The notes below the pieces were generated by a model. It made no database searches and had not been told where the DNA came from. It saw only the letters and a list, made by a program, of their open reading frames with translations. DNA of 64,000 bases, from the NCBI RefSeq assembly GCF_029351045.1, contig NZ_JARKIN010000001.1, positions 2,504,001-2,568,000 of the forward strand. Direction: 5' to 3'. This document shows, piece after piece, positions 8,655-17,400 of this stretch. The position numbers were made by a program, and so were the translations under genes. Position 1 is the first letter of the stretch; each line of letters starts with the position of its first letter. This stretch comes from Streptomyces sp. WMMB303. Its GTDB lineage: Bacteria > Actinomycetota > Actinomycetes > Streptomycetales > Streptomycetaceae.

Positions 8655-9785
8655 TCAGGATGCGTGGTCGGTTCTTGCTGAGGGTGTGCGGCCGGGCTCG
8701 GTGGGCATGGCCAGGGTGGTGAGGTCGCCGCGGTCGGCGGAGCGGATGGTGCCGGGCTGGTCCGGTCCTCGCAGGTCGAGCAGCAGGTCGGGACCGATGG
8801 CGGTGCTGACGGCCGGGTAGAGCGTGGTGAGTTCGAAGGAGATCCGCAGGTCCTGCCCCGTCACGGTGGCCGTGAGCGCGGCACCGGTGGACGCCGGCTC
8901 CGCCGCCGGGAGGACATGCAGGCCGTGCCGGGTGGCCCGCAGGGTGATCCGCTCTCCCGGGTGCTCCTCCAGGGCTCGCAGGAGGAGAGCCTTCGAGACC
9001 GCCACCCGGGTCGTGGCCTCGGGCAGCGAGGCGAGCATCAGCCGATGGTCGGGAAACTCCTCCGGCAGCAGTCGGCAGTGCCGGTCCTCACGGTCCGCCG
9101 TGCGCAGCCGGAGTGCGTGCGGCGTCGCCTCGGCCCGCACCAGTGTGCTGCGGCGGATCTCCTGCGTCACGGCCCGCAGTTGGTCACCGTCGACCGTGCC
9201 GGCCCAGGTCGCGGATGCTGCTTCGGCCGGCACCAGGGTCCGGGTCGCGAGGCGGTAGCGGTCCGTCGCGGTCAGGGTGACCGCTTCCGGTGTCGCCTCG
9301 ACACGCAGCGCTCCGAGCACCGGGATGTCCGGTTCCCGCACGGTGGCGGTCAGTACCTGCTCGATCGCGTCGGCCAGCACCGGTCCCTGCACCACGGCGA
9401 TCGGCAGACCGGGCGTCTCGGTGAGCGATGACGTGAGCGACGATGTGAGCGAAGCGGCCTTCCGCCGCACCGCCGCCGCGTCCTCGCAGACCTTCGCGAC
9501 ATGCTCGTCGATCAGCCGGGCCGCGTCATCCGGCTCCGCGTCGAGAGCCGTCTCGACGGCGGTGAGCGGCATGCCGATCTCGCGGAGCCGGCGCAGGGCC
9601 GCTGCCCGCGTCACCTGGTCGGCACCGTAGTAGCGGTAGCCGGAGACCGGGTCGACCTGGGCGGGGCGGAGCAGCCCGGAGTCGGCGTAGAAGCGCAGGG
9701 CGCTCGCGGTCAGTCCGGTGCGTCGGGCGAAGGCCCCGATCGGCATCAGTTCGTCGTCAGGCACCCGGCCATCGTCGGGCTTCAA
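8655..9785 (-). CDS. MerR-type DNA-binding domain fused to a DnaN-like sliding-clamp region
   Basis: Residues ~14-85 form a MerR winged helix (IGAFARRTGLTASALRFYAD, then SGYRYYGADQV). A short helix with LTSSLTSSLTE follows. Residues ~128-362 resemble domains 2 and 3 of the DNA polymerase III beta clamp: LTATDRYRLA matches the clamp 'TDGyRLA' strand, EEFPDHRLML matches the domain-3 'FPDYr..lP' strand, and the chain ends near IRSADRGDLTTLAMP, like the clamp C-terminus. Clamp domain 1 is absent, so the MerR domain takes its place. The first start is a TTG at 9785, 12 bp after the GNAT stop; a GTG at 9764 is an alternative, and neither has a good ribosome site. The ligand and target are unknown. 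Confidence 0.8.
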   Translation of the reverse strand: MKPDDGRVPDDELMPIGAFARRTGLTASALRFYADSGLLRPAQVDPVSGYRYYGADQVTRAAALRRLREIGMPLTAVETALDAEPDDAARLIDEHVAKVCEDAAAVRRKAASLTSSLTSSLTETPGLPIAVVQGPVLADAIEQVLTATVREPDIPVLGALRVEATPEAVTLTATDRYRLATRTLVPAEAASATWAGTVDGDQLRAVTQEIRRSTLVRAEATPHALRLRTADREDRHCRLLPEEFPDHRLMLASLPEATTRVAVSKALLLRALEEHPGERITLRATRHGLHVLPAAEPASTGAALTATVTGQDLRISFELTTLYPAVSTAIGPDLLLDLRGPDQPGTIRSADRGDLTTLAMPTEPGRTPSARTDHAS

Positions 9786-9797
9786 CCGACGTGAAGG

Positions 9798-10328
9798 TCA
9801 ATACCAGCCGGGCGGGCCCGCTGCTCCCGGGCCCGCACTGTCCAGGTCGCGCCGGAACCAGGTGCCCGGCTCACCGCCGAGGTCGGCCGGATCCGCCGGA
9901 TCGACCGGGACGAATCCGGCCTTGGTCAGCACCCGCTGGGACGCGACGTTCGTTCGGGAGGTGCCGGCCCGCAGGGTGCGCAGCCCGTACCGTGTCGCGG
10001 CCAGTCGGCACAGTTCCTGCACCGCCGACGTCGCCACACCGCGTCCGGCGGCGTGCTGTGCGACCCGGTAGCCGAGTTCGGCGGCGCCGTCCTCGAGGTC
10101 GTACAGGTTGAACCGGCCCAGTACCGATACGTCCTCGTCGACGAGGACGTGGAAGGCGCAGACGCCGGCCTCCTGCTCGGCCAGCAGGGCGCCGAACCGG
10201 TCGGCGAACCGGTCGAAGTACGCGTCGCCACGGTCGGTGACGAAGGCGGCGAAGTAGGCGCGGTTCGCCAGTTCGAAGGCCAGGACCGTCGGGGCGTGGT
10301 CGGCGCGCAGCCGCTGCAGCTCGGGCAC
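9798..10328 (-). CDS. GNAT-family N-acetyltransferase
   Basis: The 176-residue protein has the RimJ/RimL-like GNAT layout. AELGYRVAQHAAGRGVATSAV contains the acetyl-CoA binding Q/RxxGxG/A loop, and GTSRTNVASQRVLTKAGF is the usual motif-B helix ('N..S.rvl.k.GF'). It would transfer an acetyl group from acetyl-CoA to an amine; the substrate is not deducible. The GTG at 10328 starts at the normal family position. It is the first gene of the GNAT / MerR-clamp / TPR run and diverges from the ECF41-controlled AhpD-like gene. Confidence 0.85.
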   Translation of the reverse strand: MPELQRLRADHAPTVLAFELANRAYFAAFVTDRGDAYFDRFADRFGALLAEQEAGVCAFHVLVDEDVSVLGRFNLYDLEDGAAELGYRVAQHAAGRGVATSAVQELCRLAATRYGLRTLRAGTSRTNVASQRVLTKAGFVPVDPADPADLGGEPGTWFRRDLDSAGPGAAGPPGWY

Positions 10329-10427
10329 AGCGCGACTCTATCCAGCCGCAGGGCTGAGGCCACCCGGGTTTCCGCCCGGCGGAGAAGCCCTGGCCGACGG
10401 CAGTGCGACGCGGGTCACATCCGCCCG

Positions 10428-10454
10428 TGTCACAGGAAGTCGGGCCGTCTCGTC
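10428..10454 (+). promoter_or_regulatory. ECF41-type promoter, TGTCACA-N16-CGTC
   Basis: TGTCACA at 10428-10434 is followed after exactly 16 bases by CGTC at 10451-10454. This is the bipartite sequence established for ECF41 sigma factors. It lies about 50 bp before the AhpD-like gene, and an ECF41 gene is the next gene downstream, so the assignment is well supported. A second CGTC at 10446 gives a shorter spacing. Confidence 0.85.
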
Positions 10455-10504
10455 TCAGGGGGTGTAGCCACCGAGGACCACAGAGGAGCACAGAGGAGCA
10501 CACC

Positions 10505-10978
10505 ATGGACGCACGACTGGACTACTTCGCCAGCCCGACCGCCGGCAAAGCCCTGAAGCACTTCATGTCCGCGGGCATGACGCTCAAAGAGTCACCGCTG
10601 CCGGCCGCGACGCAGGAGCTGGTGGCGCTGCGCGTGAGCCAGATCAACGGCTGCGCCGCCTGCATCGACATGCACACCAAGGAGGCCGCTGCCGCCGGTG
10701 AGACCCCGGTGCGGCTGAATCTGGTCGCGGCGTGGCGGGAGGCCACCGTCTTCACGGACGCCGAGCGTGCCGCGCTGGAACTCGCGGAGGCCGGGACCCG
10801 GGTCGCGGACGCGGCCACCGGCGTGGACGACGAACTGTGGACGTACGCCGCCAAGCACTACGACGAGGAGCAGCTCACCTCTCTGGTGGTCCTGGTCTCC
10901 TTCATGAACGCCGTGAACCGGCTGAACATCATCGCCCAGCAGCCGGCCGGGGACTACGAGCCCGGACGGTTTCACTGA
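10505..10978 (+). CDS. Carboxymuconolactone decarboxylase / AhpD-like protein, ECF41 target
   Basis: This 157-residue protein has the AhpD-type redox motif C-A-A-C-I-D-M-H (C50, C53, H57) in SQINGCAACIDMH. Proteins of this fold work as alkylhydroperoxidases or related redox enzymes; the physiological substrate is unknown. The ATG at 10505 follows a duplicated CAGAGGAGCA ribosome-site region. It is preceded by a perfect ECF41 promoter and followed by the ECF41 gene, matching the known association of ECF41 sigma factors with carboxymuconolactone decarboxylase, oxidoreductase or epimerase genes. Confidence 0.9.
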   Translation: MDARLDYFASPTAGKALKHFMSAGMTLKESPLPAATQELVALRVSQINGCAACIDMHTKEAAAAGETPVRLNLVAAWREATVFTDAERAALELAEAGTRVADAATGVDDELWTYAAKHYDEEQLTSLVVLVSFMNAVNRLNIIAQQPAGDYEPGRFH

Positions 10979-11123
10979 GCCGTGGCGGCGACCGGCTCGG
11001 AGCCCGGCAGCGGGCTCGGGACCTGACCCCGGCAGTGTCGGTCGACGGCCGACAGCCAGGTGATCACAGAGGATGTCCGGGCCGGCGGTGCGGCCGGCGG
11101 GAAGGCACGAGGAGGGTTTCGCC

Positions 11124-12047
11124 GTGACCAAGGTGGAGGAGTTCGAGGAGCTGCGGCCGCTGCTGTTCTCGCTCGCCTACCGCATCCTGGGCAGCGTGGG
11201 TGAGGCCGAGGACGCGGTGCAGGAGACATGGCTGCGCTTCGACGCCTCGACGGCCCAGGTCGCGTCGGCCAAGGCGTTCCTGACGACCGCGGTGACGCGG
11301 ATCTCGATCGACGTGCTGCGCTCCGCACGGGTCAGGCGGGAGGAGTACGTGGGCCCCTGGTTCCCCGAACCGCTGCTCAGCGACCCGTATCAGGACCCGG
11401 CACGCTCGGCGGAGCTGGCCGACTCGGTGTCGATGGCCGCGCTGCTGCTCCTGGAGCGGCTCAGCCCGCTGGAGCGGTCGGTGTTCGTCCTGCGGGACGT
11501 TTTCGGCTTCGGGTTCGACGAGGTCGCGGCGGCGGTGGGACGGTCGGAGGCGGCGTGCCGGCAGCTGCTGGTCCGCGCCCGGCGGCACATGCGGGACGGG
11601 CGGCCGCGGTTCGAGGCGGACCGGCAGGAGCGGCAGGAGCTGGCGACGCGGTTCTTCGACGCGCTGAAGGACGGTGACGTGGCCGGGCTGCGGAAGCTGC
11701 TGGCCGCCGACGTCCGGCTCGTCGGGGACGGCGGCGGCAAGGCCCCGCAACTGGCCAAGGCCGTCAGCGGCGCCGAGAACGCGGCCCGGCTGCTCGCCTC
11801 GGTCTTCCCCCTGATGGCCCGGGTCGCTGTGACGTTCGAGCCGCGGGAGATCAACGGACAGCCCGGTGCGCTCTTCCGCGACCGGGACGGCAAGGTACTC
11901 CACATCATGGCCCTCGACGTGGTCGACGGGCAGATCCGGACCATCCGCGCAGTGATCAACCCCGACAAGCTCGGTCACCTCGGGCCGGTCGCCGACGCCT
12001 GGGCCGTCGACCGCGAGGTGAAGCAGGCCCGTCGACGGACGGAGTGA
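11124..12047 (+). CDS. ECF41-family sigma factor with SnoaL-like C-terminal domain
   Basis: The 307-residue protein contains sigma region 2 (residues ~10-72, with EAEDAVQETWLRF) and region 4 (~105-155, with ERSVFVLRDVFGFGFDEVA). A SnoaL-like extension of about 130 residues follows. The ECF41 signatures are present: WFPEP in the linker (79-83), DGGGK (202-206) and NPDKL (279-283). In this family the fused domain replaces an anti-sigma factor and modulates activity. The GTG at 11124 follows GGAGGG. Its target promoter is visible before the neighbouring AhpD-like gene. Confidence 0.93.
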   Translation: MTKVEEFEELRPLLFSLAYRILGSVGEAEDAVQETWLRFDASTAQVASAKAFLTTAVTRISIDVLRSARVRREEYVGPWFPEPLLSDPYQDPARSAELADSVSMAALLLLERLSPLERSVFVLRDVFGFGFDEVAAAVGRSEAACRQLLVRARRHMRDGRPRFEADRQERQELATRFFDALKDGDVAGLRKLLAADVRLVGDGGGKAPQLAKAVSGAENAARLLASVFPLMARVAVTFEPREINGQPGALFRDRDGKVLHIMALDVVDGQIRTIRAVINPDKLGHLGPVADAWAVDREVKQARRRTE

Positions 12048-12087
12048 CGCCGGGACCGGCGCGGGCCGAAAACCGCCCGGACTCTCC

Positions 12088-12513
12088 TCAGCTTCGCGTC
12101 CCCGAAGGGCGGCAGTCGGCGAATTCCGCCCAGACGACCTTTCCCGGATTCCGCGCTCCCACTCCCCACTTGTCCGCCAGTGTTTCGACGAGAAGCAGCC
12201 CGCGGCCGGTCTCGGCGTCGTCGGTGGCGGACGAGAGTGTGGGAGTTCCCTCTCCACTGTCGTGCACCTCAATTCGCAACTGTCCGTCAGACTCCAGCCA
12301 AAGCATCACCCGGAATCCGCGCCCCGGTGGAACACCGTGCAGCAGCGCGTTCGTGGCGATTTCACTGACGCACAGCAGCACGTCGTCGCCGCGCGCCGCA
12401 GCACCCCAGTCCTCCAGCGCCCGCCGCACGAACGCCCTGGCCCGAGGGACGGAACGGCGCTCCCGGCGGTAGAAATGCTCCCGGAAGTGCGGCAGATGAG
12501 TTTCCCAGTTCAT
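12088..12513 (-). CDS. RsbW-like HATPase (anti-sigma/serine kinase type)
   Basis: The 141-residue single-domain protein has the GHKL ATPase motifs: N-box LCVSEIATNALLH, G1 IEVHDSGEGTP and G2 GRGLLLVETLADKWG. Such proteins in Streptomyces act as serine kinases that bind sigma factors or anti-anti-sigma factors. The ATG at 12513 is chosen because the conserved domain starts right after it. It diverges from an XRE regulator and a DUF397 gene, the triple found in WhiJ/AbaA-like developmental loci. A dyad at 12557-12581 between the two starts probably controls both directions. Confidence 0.85.
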   Translation of the reverse strand: MNWETHLPHFREHFYRRERRSVPRARAFVRRALEDWGAAARGDDVLLCVSEIATNALLHGVPPGRGFRVMLWLESDGQLRIEVHDSGEGTPTLSSATDDAETGRGLLLVETLADKWGVGARNPGKVVWAEFADCRPSGTRS

Positions 12514-12556
12514 GGGAAAACCGTCGCGCCCGCCGGTTAGCCTCAACACCGGTTCC

Positions 12557-12581
12557 ACTCGTACAGCTGAGTTGTACGAGT
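12557..12581. promoter_or_regulatory. Operator-like dyad in HATPase/XRE divergent promoter
   Basis: Two perfect 9-base arms, ACTCGTACA and TGTACGAGT, flank a 7-base spacer. A direct repeat GTTCCACTC begins at 12552 and again at 12580. The dyad is centred between the divergent starts and is AT-richer than its surroundings. It is a likely binding site for the XRE protein encoded 45 bp downstream. Confidence 0.6.
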
Positions 12582-12625
12582 TCCACTCCGGTCGGTTCCC
12601 GGCCGGTTGGGGGAGAGACACGGTC

Positions 12626-13447
12626 ATGCCACCGAAGAAGCGCCAGAAGAACGCGTCCGCCCTGAAGTTGGTCGGACAGCTCCTCGCCAACTACCGCCGC
12701 GCCGCCCACTTCACCCAGCAGGCCCTCGCCGACCTGGTGTGTATGGACGTCGATTCCATCGCCTCCATCGAGCAGGGCCGCCGCGTCCTCAAATCCGACC
12801 TGGCCGAACAATTGGACGAAATCCTCGGCACGAAGGGCTCCCTGGCCATCGCCGTCGCCCACCTGCCGGATATGGACAAGTACCCGCTGTGGGCCGAGGA
12901 GTTCATCGACCGGGAGCAGGAGGCCGTCGCGATCGACTGGTTCGAGAACCAGGTACTCCCCGGACTTCTTCAGACCGAGGACTACGCCCGTGCGGTGTTC
13001 CGGAGCAAGGAGCCGCCGCTGGAGGCGGACGAGGTGGAGGTCCAGGTCGCCGGGCGGATGGCACGGCAGGCGGTCTTCCAGCGGAAGGTCCCGCCCTCCG
13101 CCAGCTTCGTCGTCTCCGAAGCGGTCCTGCTGGACCGGCTCGGCGGCGGCAGCGTGCGACGGGACCAGCTCCGCCGCCTCCGGGAGGACGCGGACATGCC
13201 GGGCCTCGCACTCCAGGTGATGCCCCTCGGGCGTGAGAAGCATGCGGCGCTTGACGGCCCGTTCGTGGTGTTGGAAACCCCGGACCACGAACACTTGGGA
13301 TACATGGAGACTCAGCGCGGCAGCATGCTCGTCTCAGAAGCGAGCGAGGTCAGCATCCTCGCCCGAAAATATGCGATGCTGCGAACCCAGGCTCTCAATG
13401 TGGAGGACTCCCGGAGCCTGTTGGACCGGCTGCTAGGAGAGGCATGA
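12626..13447 (+). CDS. XRE-family regulator with DUF5753 domain (WhiJ-like)
   Basis: This 273-residue protein has an N-terminal helix-turn-helix (residues ~12-65, with FTQQALADLVCMDVDSIASIE). The DUF5753 region follows, recognised from the block WFENQVLPGLLQTEDYARAV and the VLDRLGG-like strand further on. This architecture is characteristic of the many WhiJ-like regulators of Streptomyces development. The ATG at 12626 follows GGGGGAGAG. It overlaps the DUF397 gene by 4 bp (13444-13447), so both are made together, and the DUF397 protein is expected to work with or against this regulator. Confidence 0.9.
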   Translation: MPPKKRQKNASALKLVGQLLANYRRAAHFTQQALADLVCMDVDSIASIEQGRRVLKSDLAEQLDEILGTKGSLAIAVAHLPDMDKYPLWAEEFIDREQEAVAIDWFENQVLPGLLQTEDYARAVFRSKEPPLEADEVEVQVAGRMARQAVFQRKVPPSASFVVSEAVLLDRLGGGSVRRDQLRRLREDADMPGLALQVMPLGREKHAALDGPFVVLETPDHEHLGYMETQRGSMLVSEASEVSILARKYAMLRTQALNVEDSRSLLDRLLGEA

Positions 13448-13713
13448 GCGAAGCACAGTGCACACCCGGCACCGACAGCCTGAACTGGTTCAAGTCCAGC
13501 TACAGCGGCAGTGAGGGCGGCGCCTGCCTGGAGGTCGCGTTCGACTGGCACAAGTCCAGCTACAGCGCCGGCGACGAGGCCGCCTGCGTCGAGGTAGCCA
13601 CCTGCCCCGAAGCCCGGATTCACGTACGGGACTCCAAGAACCCCGCAGGCCCCTCCCTCACCCTCTCCCCTGCCACTTGGACCTCGTTCACGGCATACGC
13701 CATCGGCGAATAG
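13444..13713 (+). CDS. DUF397 protein with duplicated N-terminal half-repeat
   Basis: The 89-residue product ends in a complete DUF397 domain (WHKSSYSAGDEAACVEVA, then HVRDSKNPAGP and TWTSFTAYAIG). It is preceded by an extra copy of the first strand pair (WFKSSYSGSEGGACLEVA). The two copies are exactly 20 codons apart (13486-13545 and 13546-13605), so this is an in-frame tandem duplication. Translation is coupled to the XRE gene through a 4-bp overlap. In this family the small DUF397 protein is the partner of the XRE regulator. Confidence 0.88.
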   Translation: MSEAQCTPGTDSLNWFKSSYSGSEGGACLEVAFDWHKSSYSAGDEAACVEVATCPEARIHVRDSKNPAGPSLTLSPATWTSFTAYAIGE

Positions 13714-13848
13714 CCGGCTGCGGGGCGGATGCACGAGCAGGGACACGTACGTGGCACTCCCCCGCACCCTGAGGCCCGCGCGGTGAGCGTCTGCTTGCGC
13801 CAACTGCGAGTCTTGCGGGTCGCCTTGCCCGGCGTGTGGACTGCTCCC

Positions 13849-14403
13849 GTGTCCACTGTTCTCCATCTCTGCGCGAGTGCCGCCGCCCCCGTCCAGTACA
13901 TCGGCTCCGCCGTCCGGTCGGCGCGGCGGAAATGGGGCTGGGACGTGCACCTGCTCCTCACACCGACCGCCCCCCGATGGATGGAGGCGGAACTGCCCGA
14001 GCTGGAGGAGCTGACCGGCCACCCGGTCCGCCACCGGTACGACGCCCCCTGGCAGTCGGAGTCCGAGCCGCTGCCGCTGGCGGACGTCGTACTCGTGGCG
14101 CCGGTGTCGGCGGCGGATGCCTGCGCTTGGGCGTGGGGCGTCACACCCGATCCGGCGCCGGCAGTCCCGGCCGAGGCCTCCTACCGGAGCAGGCCGGTGC
14201 TGGCCATGCCCTACTGGCACTCCGAGACGGACAGGCAGCGCTCTTTGCGATATGCACTGGATCAGCTGAGGCGACGGGACGGAGTGAGAGTGCTCCGTGG
14301 CCGCAAGGGCTACCGCCCGCATCCGCCGGGCCAAGGGGACCCGGCGGCGTACCCGTGGGAAACGGCACTGGCCGCAGCGGAGCGGGAACTCGGGTGGTTC
14401 TGA
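13849..14403 (+). CDS. Flavoprotein-family protein (PPC decarboxylase-like)
   Basis: The 184-residue protein resembles the flavoprotein fold of phosphopantothenoylcysteine decarboxylase. It starts with VLHLCASAAAPVQYIG, carries LTPTAPRW after the second strand, and has LADVVLVAPVSAAD, the FMN-contacting strand and loop. It probably binds FMN; the substrate is unknown. The GTG at 13849 puts the first beta-strand at residue 3, as in relatives. Earlier in-frame codons look non-coding, and a GTG at 13834 is an alternative. No ribosome site is evident. Genes of this kind often lie beside XRE/DUF397 loci in Streptomyces. Confidence 0.75.
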   Translation: MSTVLHLCASAAAPVQYIGSAVRSARRKWGWDVHLLLTPTAPRWMEAELPELEELTGHPVRHRYDAPWQSESEPLPLADVVLVAPVSAADACAWAWGVTPDPAPAVPAEASYRSRPVLAMPYWHSETDRQRSLRYALDQLRRRDGVRVLRGRKGYRPHPPGQGDPAAYPWETALAAAERELGWF

Positions 14404-14434
14404 CGCGGACGGACCGCACGTCCCGGAGCAGCCG

Positions 14435-17400
14435 TCAGGCGTTCGCGGGGCCGGGGACGGCCTGCTCCGTCCAGATGATCTTACCGGTCGCCGTGTGGCG
14501 AGTGCCCCAGCGTTGGGCGAGCTGGGCCACCAGCAGCAGGCCACGGCCGCCCTCGTCGGTGGTGCGGGCGTGCCGCAGTCGCGGGGAGGTGCTGCTGGCG
14601 TCGGAGACCTCGCAGATCAGGCCGCGGTCGAGGATCAGGCGGAGGCAGACCGGTCCGGTTGCGTGGCGGATGGCGTTGGTGACCAGCTCGCTGACGATGA
14701 GTTCGGTGGTGAAGGTCAGTTCCTCCAGGCTCCACCGGGTCAGCTGTTCTCCGGCAGCGGCGCGGGCGCGTCCGACGGCGGCCGGGTCGCTGGGCAGGTC
14801 CCAGGAGACGACGCGGTCCGTGGGCAGCACCCGGGTGCGGGCCAGCAGCAGGGCGGCGTCGTCGACGGGTGGGCCGGTCAGCAGGGCGTCCAGGGCGTTG
14901 TGGCCGATGGTCTCCAGGCTGGGACCGGGCTCGGCGAGGGCTTCGCTCAGCCGGGTGAGCCCGACGTCGATGTCCCGGTCGTAGGTCTCGATGAGGCCGT
15001 CGGTGTAGAGGGCGAGCAGGCTTCCCTCGGGCAGCTCCCGTTCGGCGGACTCGAAGGGGAGGTATCCCAGGCCGAGCGGCGGTCCGACGGGCAGTTCCAC
15101 GATGTCGACGCCGCCGTCGGGGCCGACGATCACGGGTGGGAGGTGGCCGGCCCGGGCGAGGGTGCACCGTCTGCTGACCGGGTCGTACACGGCGAACAGG
15201 CAGGTGGCCCCGAGGAACGCGGTGACGGCGGTCTCGTCCTCGGCCGAGATCGGCTCCTCGCTGCTGTGCGCTCCCATGAGGCCGATGACCAGGTCGTCCA
15301 GGTGGGCGAGGAGCTCGTCGGGTGGGAGGTCCAGGTTGGCGAGGGTGCGTACCGCGGTCCGCAGCCGGCCCATGGTCGCCGCCGCGTTGATGCCGTGTCC
15401 GACCACGTCGCCGATGACGAGGGCGACCCGGGCTCCGGAGAGCGGGATGACGTCGAACCAGTCGCCGCCCACGCCGCTGGGGACGTCCGCCGGAAGGTAC
15501 CAGGACGCCACTGTCAGCGCGTTCCCCGCCGTCAACTGCTGCGGCAGCAGGGACCGCTGCATGGAACGTGCCGCGGTGCGCTCCCGGGTGAAGCGGCGCG
15601 CGTTGTCGACGCACACCGCGGCGTGGGCGACGATCTCCTCGGCCAGGCGCACGTCGTCCGCCTCGAAGGGGTCCCGGTGGGCGGGTCGGGCGAACGTCGC
15701 CACTCCGAGGGTGACGCCGCGTGCCCGCACCGGGATCACCACCACCGAGCGGATACCGAAGGCGCGGATGGAGGCGCCGAGGGACTCGTCCTCGGTCACC
15801 CAGGGGCTGGTGTCGGGGTCCAGCGTCCGGTCCACCAGGGTTCTGCTCTCCAGCAGGCAGCGGGTGACGGGCGAGTCCGGGGCGCGCTGGACCGCTTCGC
15901 CCACGGCGCGGGTCGCCTCCGGGCAGCCCTCGCGCACCGACTGCTGTCCCGCGCGGCGCAGCACGGGTGTCATGCCGACCGGTCCGGGGGCCGGTTCCTC
16001 TCCCTTCATGACCGACTCCAGCACGTCGACGGAGACGAAGTCGGCGAGGGACGGGACGGCCTCGTCGGCCAGTTCCTGGGCGGTGCGGGTCACGTCCAGC
16101 GTGCTGCCGATGCGGGCAGCGGCGTCGTTCAGCAGGGCCAGCCGCTCCTGCGCCTGCCAGCGTTCGGTGACGTCGATGAGCATGTACCAGATCCCCACGT
16201 GCCGGTTCTGGCGGTCCGTCATCACGAAGATGGAGGCGGAGTACGCACGTTTGCGGTACGGGTCCGGGTAGTGCGGGCCGCGGAACTCGTGGTCCATGAC
16301 GGGCTCGCCGGTCTCCAGGACGGAGCGCATCGTCGCTTCGAACGCCTCCGCCACCGGCCCGGGCAGCACTTCGCTGATCTGCCGCCCCAGTCGCTGCTCC
16401 AGCGGGACCAGCCGGTCCAACGCCTCGTTCACCCAGACGTAGCGCAGGTCCGAATCCAGCACGGCGATGCCGGCCGGCGCATGGTTGAGGAACGGGCTGA
16501 GCATCAACTGGCTCATCCCGCCGCCCGGCATCCGCCAGAAGGCGCGCCGGGGCGGTCGGCCGACGAACCTGCCGAACAGCAGTGCGGCACAGGTGGCGAC
16601 GAGCACGCCCGGGACCATCTCGTAGAGGCCCGACTCCAGCGGCCCGAGCAACGGGTTGATCCGCTTCCACAGGAGCACCGTGGCGGCCCCCGCCACGATC
16701 CCGGCCATGGCCCCCGCCCAGGTCATCCGCGGCCAGTACAACGAGAGGAGGACGACGGGGCCGAAGGCGGCACCGAAGCCCGCCCAGGCGTAGGCGACGA
16801 TGCTCAGCAGCCCGTCGCCTTGGAGCGCGATCGCGAAGGCCGCCAGGATCACCACGCCGACCGCGGAGCGGCCGACCCGCACCAGGACCTTGTCCGAGGC
16901 GGTCCGGTTGAGGAACGCGCGGTAGAAGTCCTCCGTCAGGGCCACGGACGACACGAGGAGTTGGCTGTCCGCGGTCGACATCACGGCGGCCAGCACGGCG
17001 ACCAGCATCACGCCGGCGACCCAGGGGTCGAGCAGCGTGCGGCTCAGCACGATGAACACCCTGTCCGGGGAGGTGAGCGGCGTGTCGAGTTCGGCGATGC
17101 CCACCAGGCCGACGAGGGTGGCGCCGCCGAGCACGAGGACGACCCAGCCGGTGCCGATGCGGCGGGCCGCCGGCACGGCGCGGATGCTGCGGATGCCCAT
17201 GAAGCGGGCCAGGATGTGCGGCTGGCCGAAGTATCCGAGGCCCCAGGCGAGCAGCGAGACGATCGCGACGATGCCGAGCTCTCCGCCCGCCGACCACTGG
17301 CCGTCCGCGTAGTGGACGTCGGAGCCCATGTCGAGCAGGCCCACCTTCTTGTCACCGAGGGTGGAGCCGAGTGCGCCGAATCCGCCGACCGCCGTGAGAC

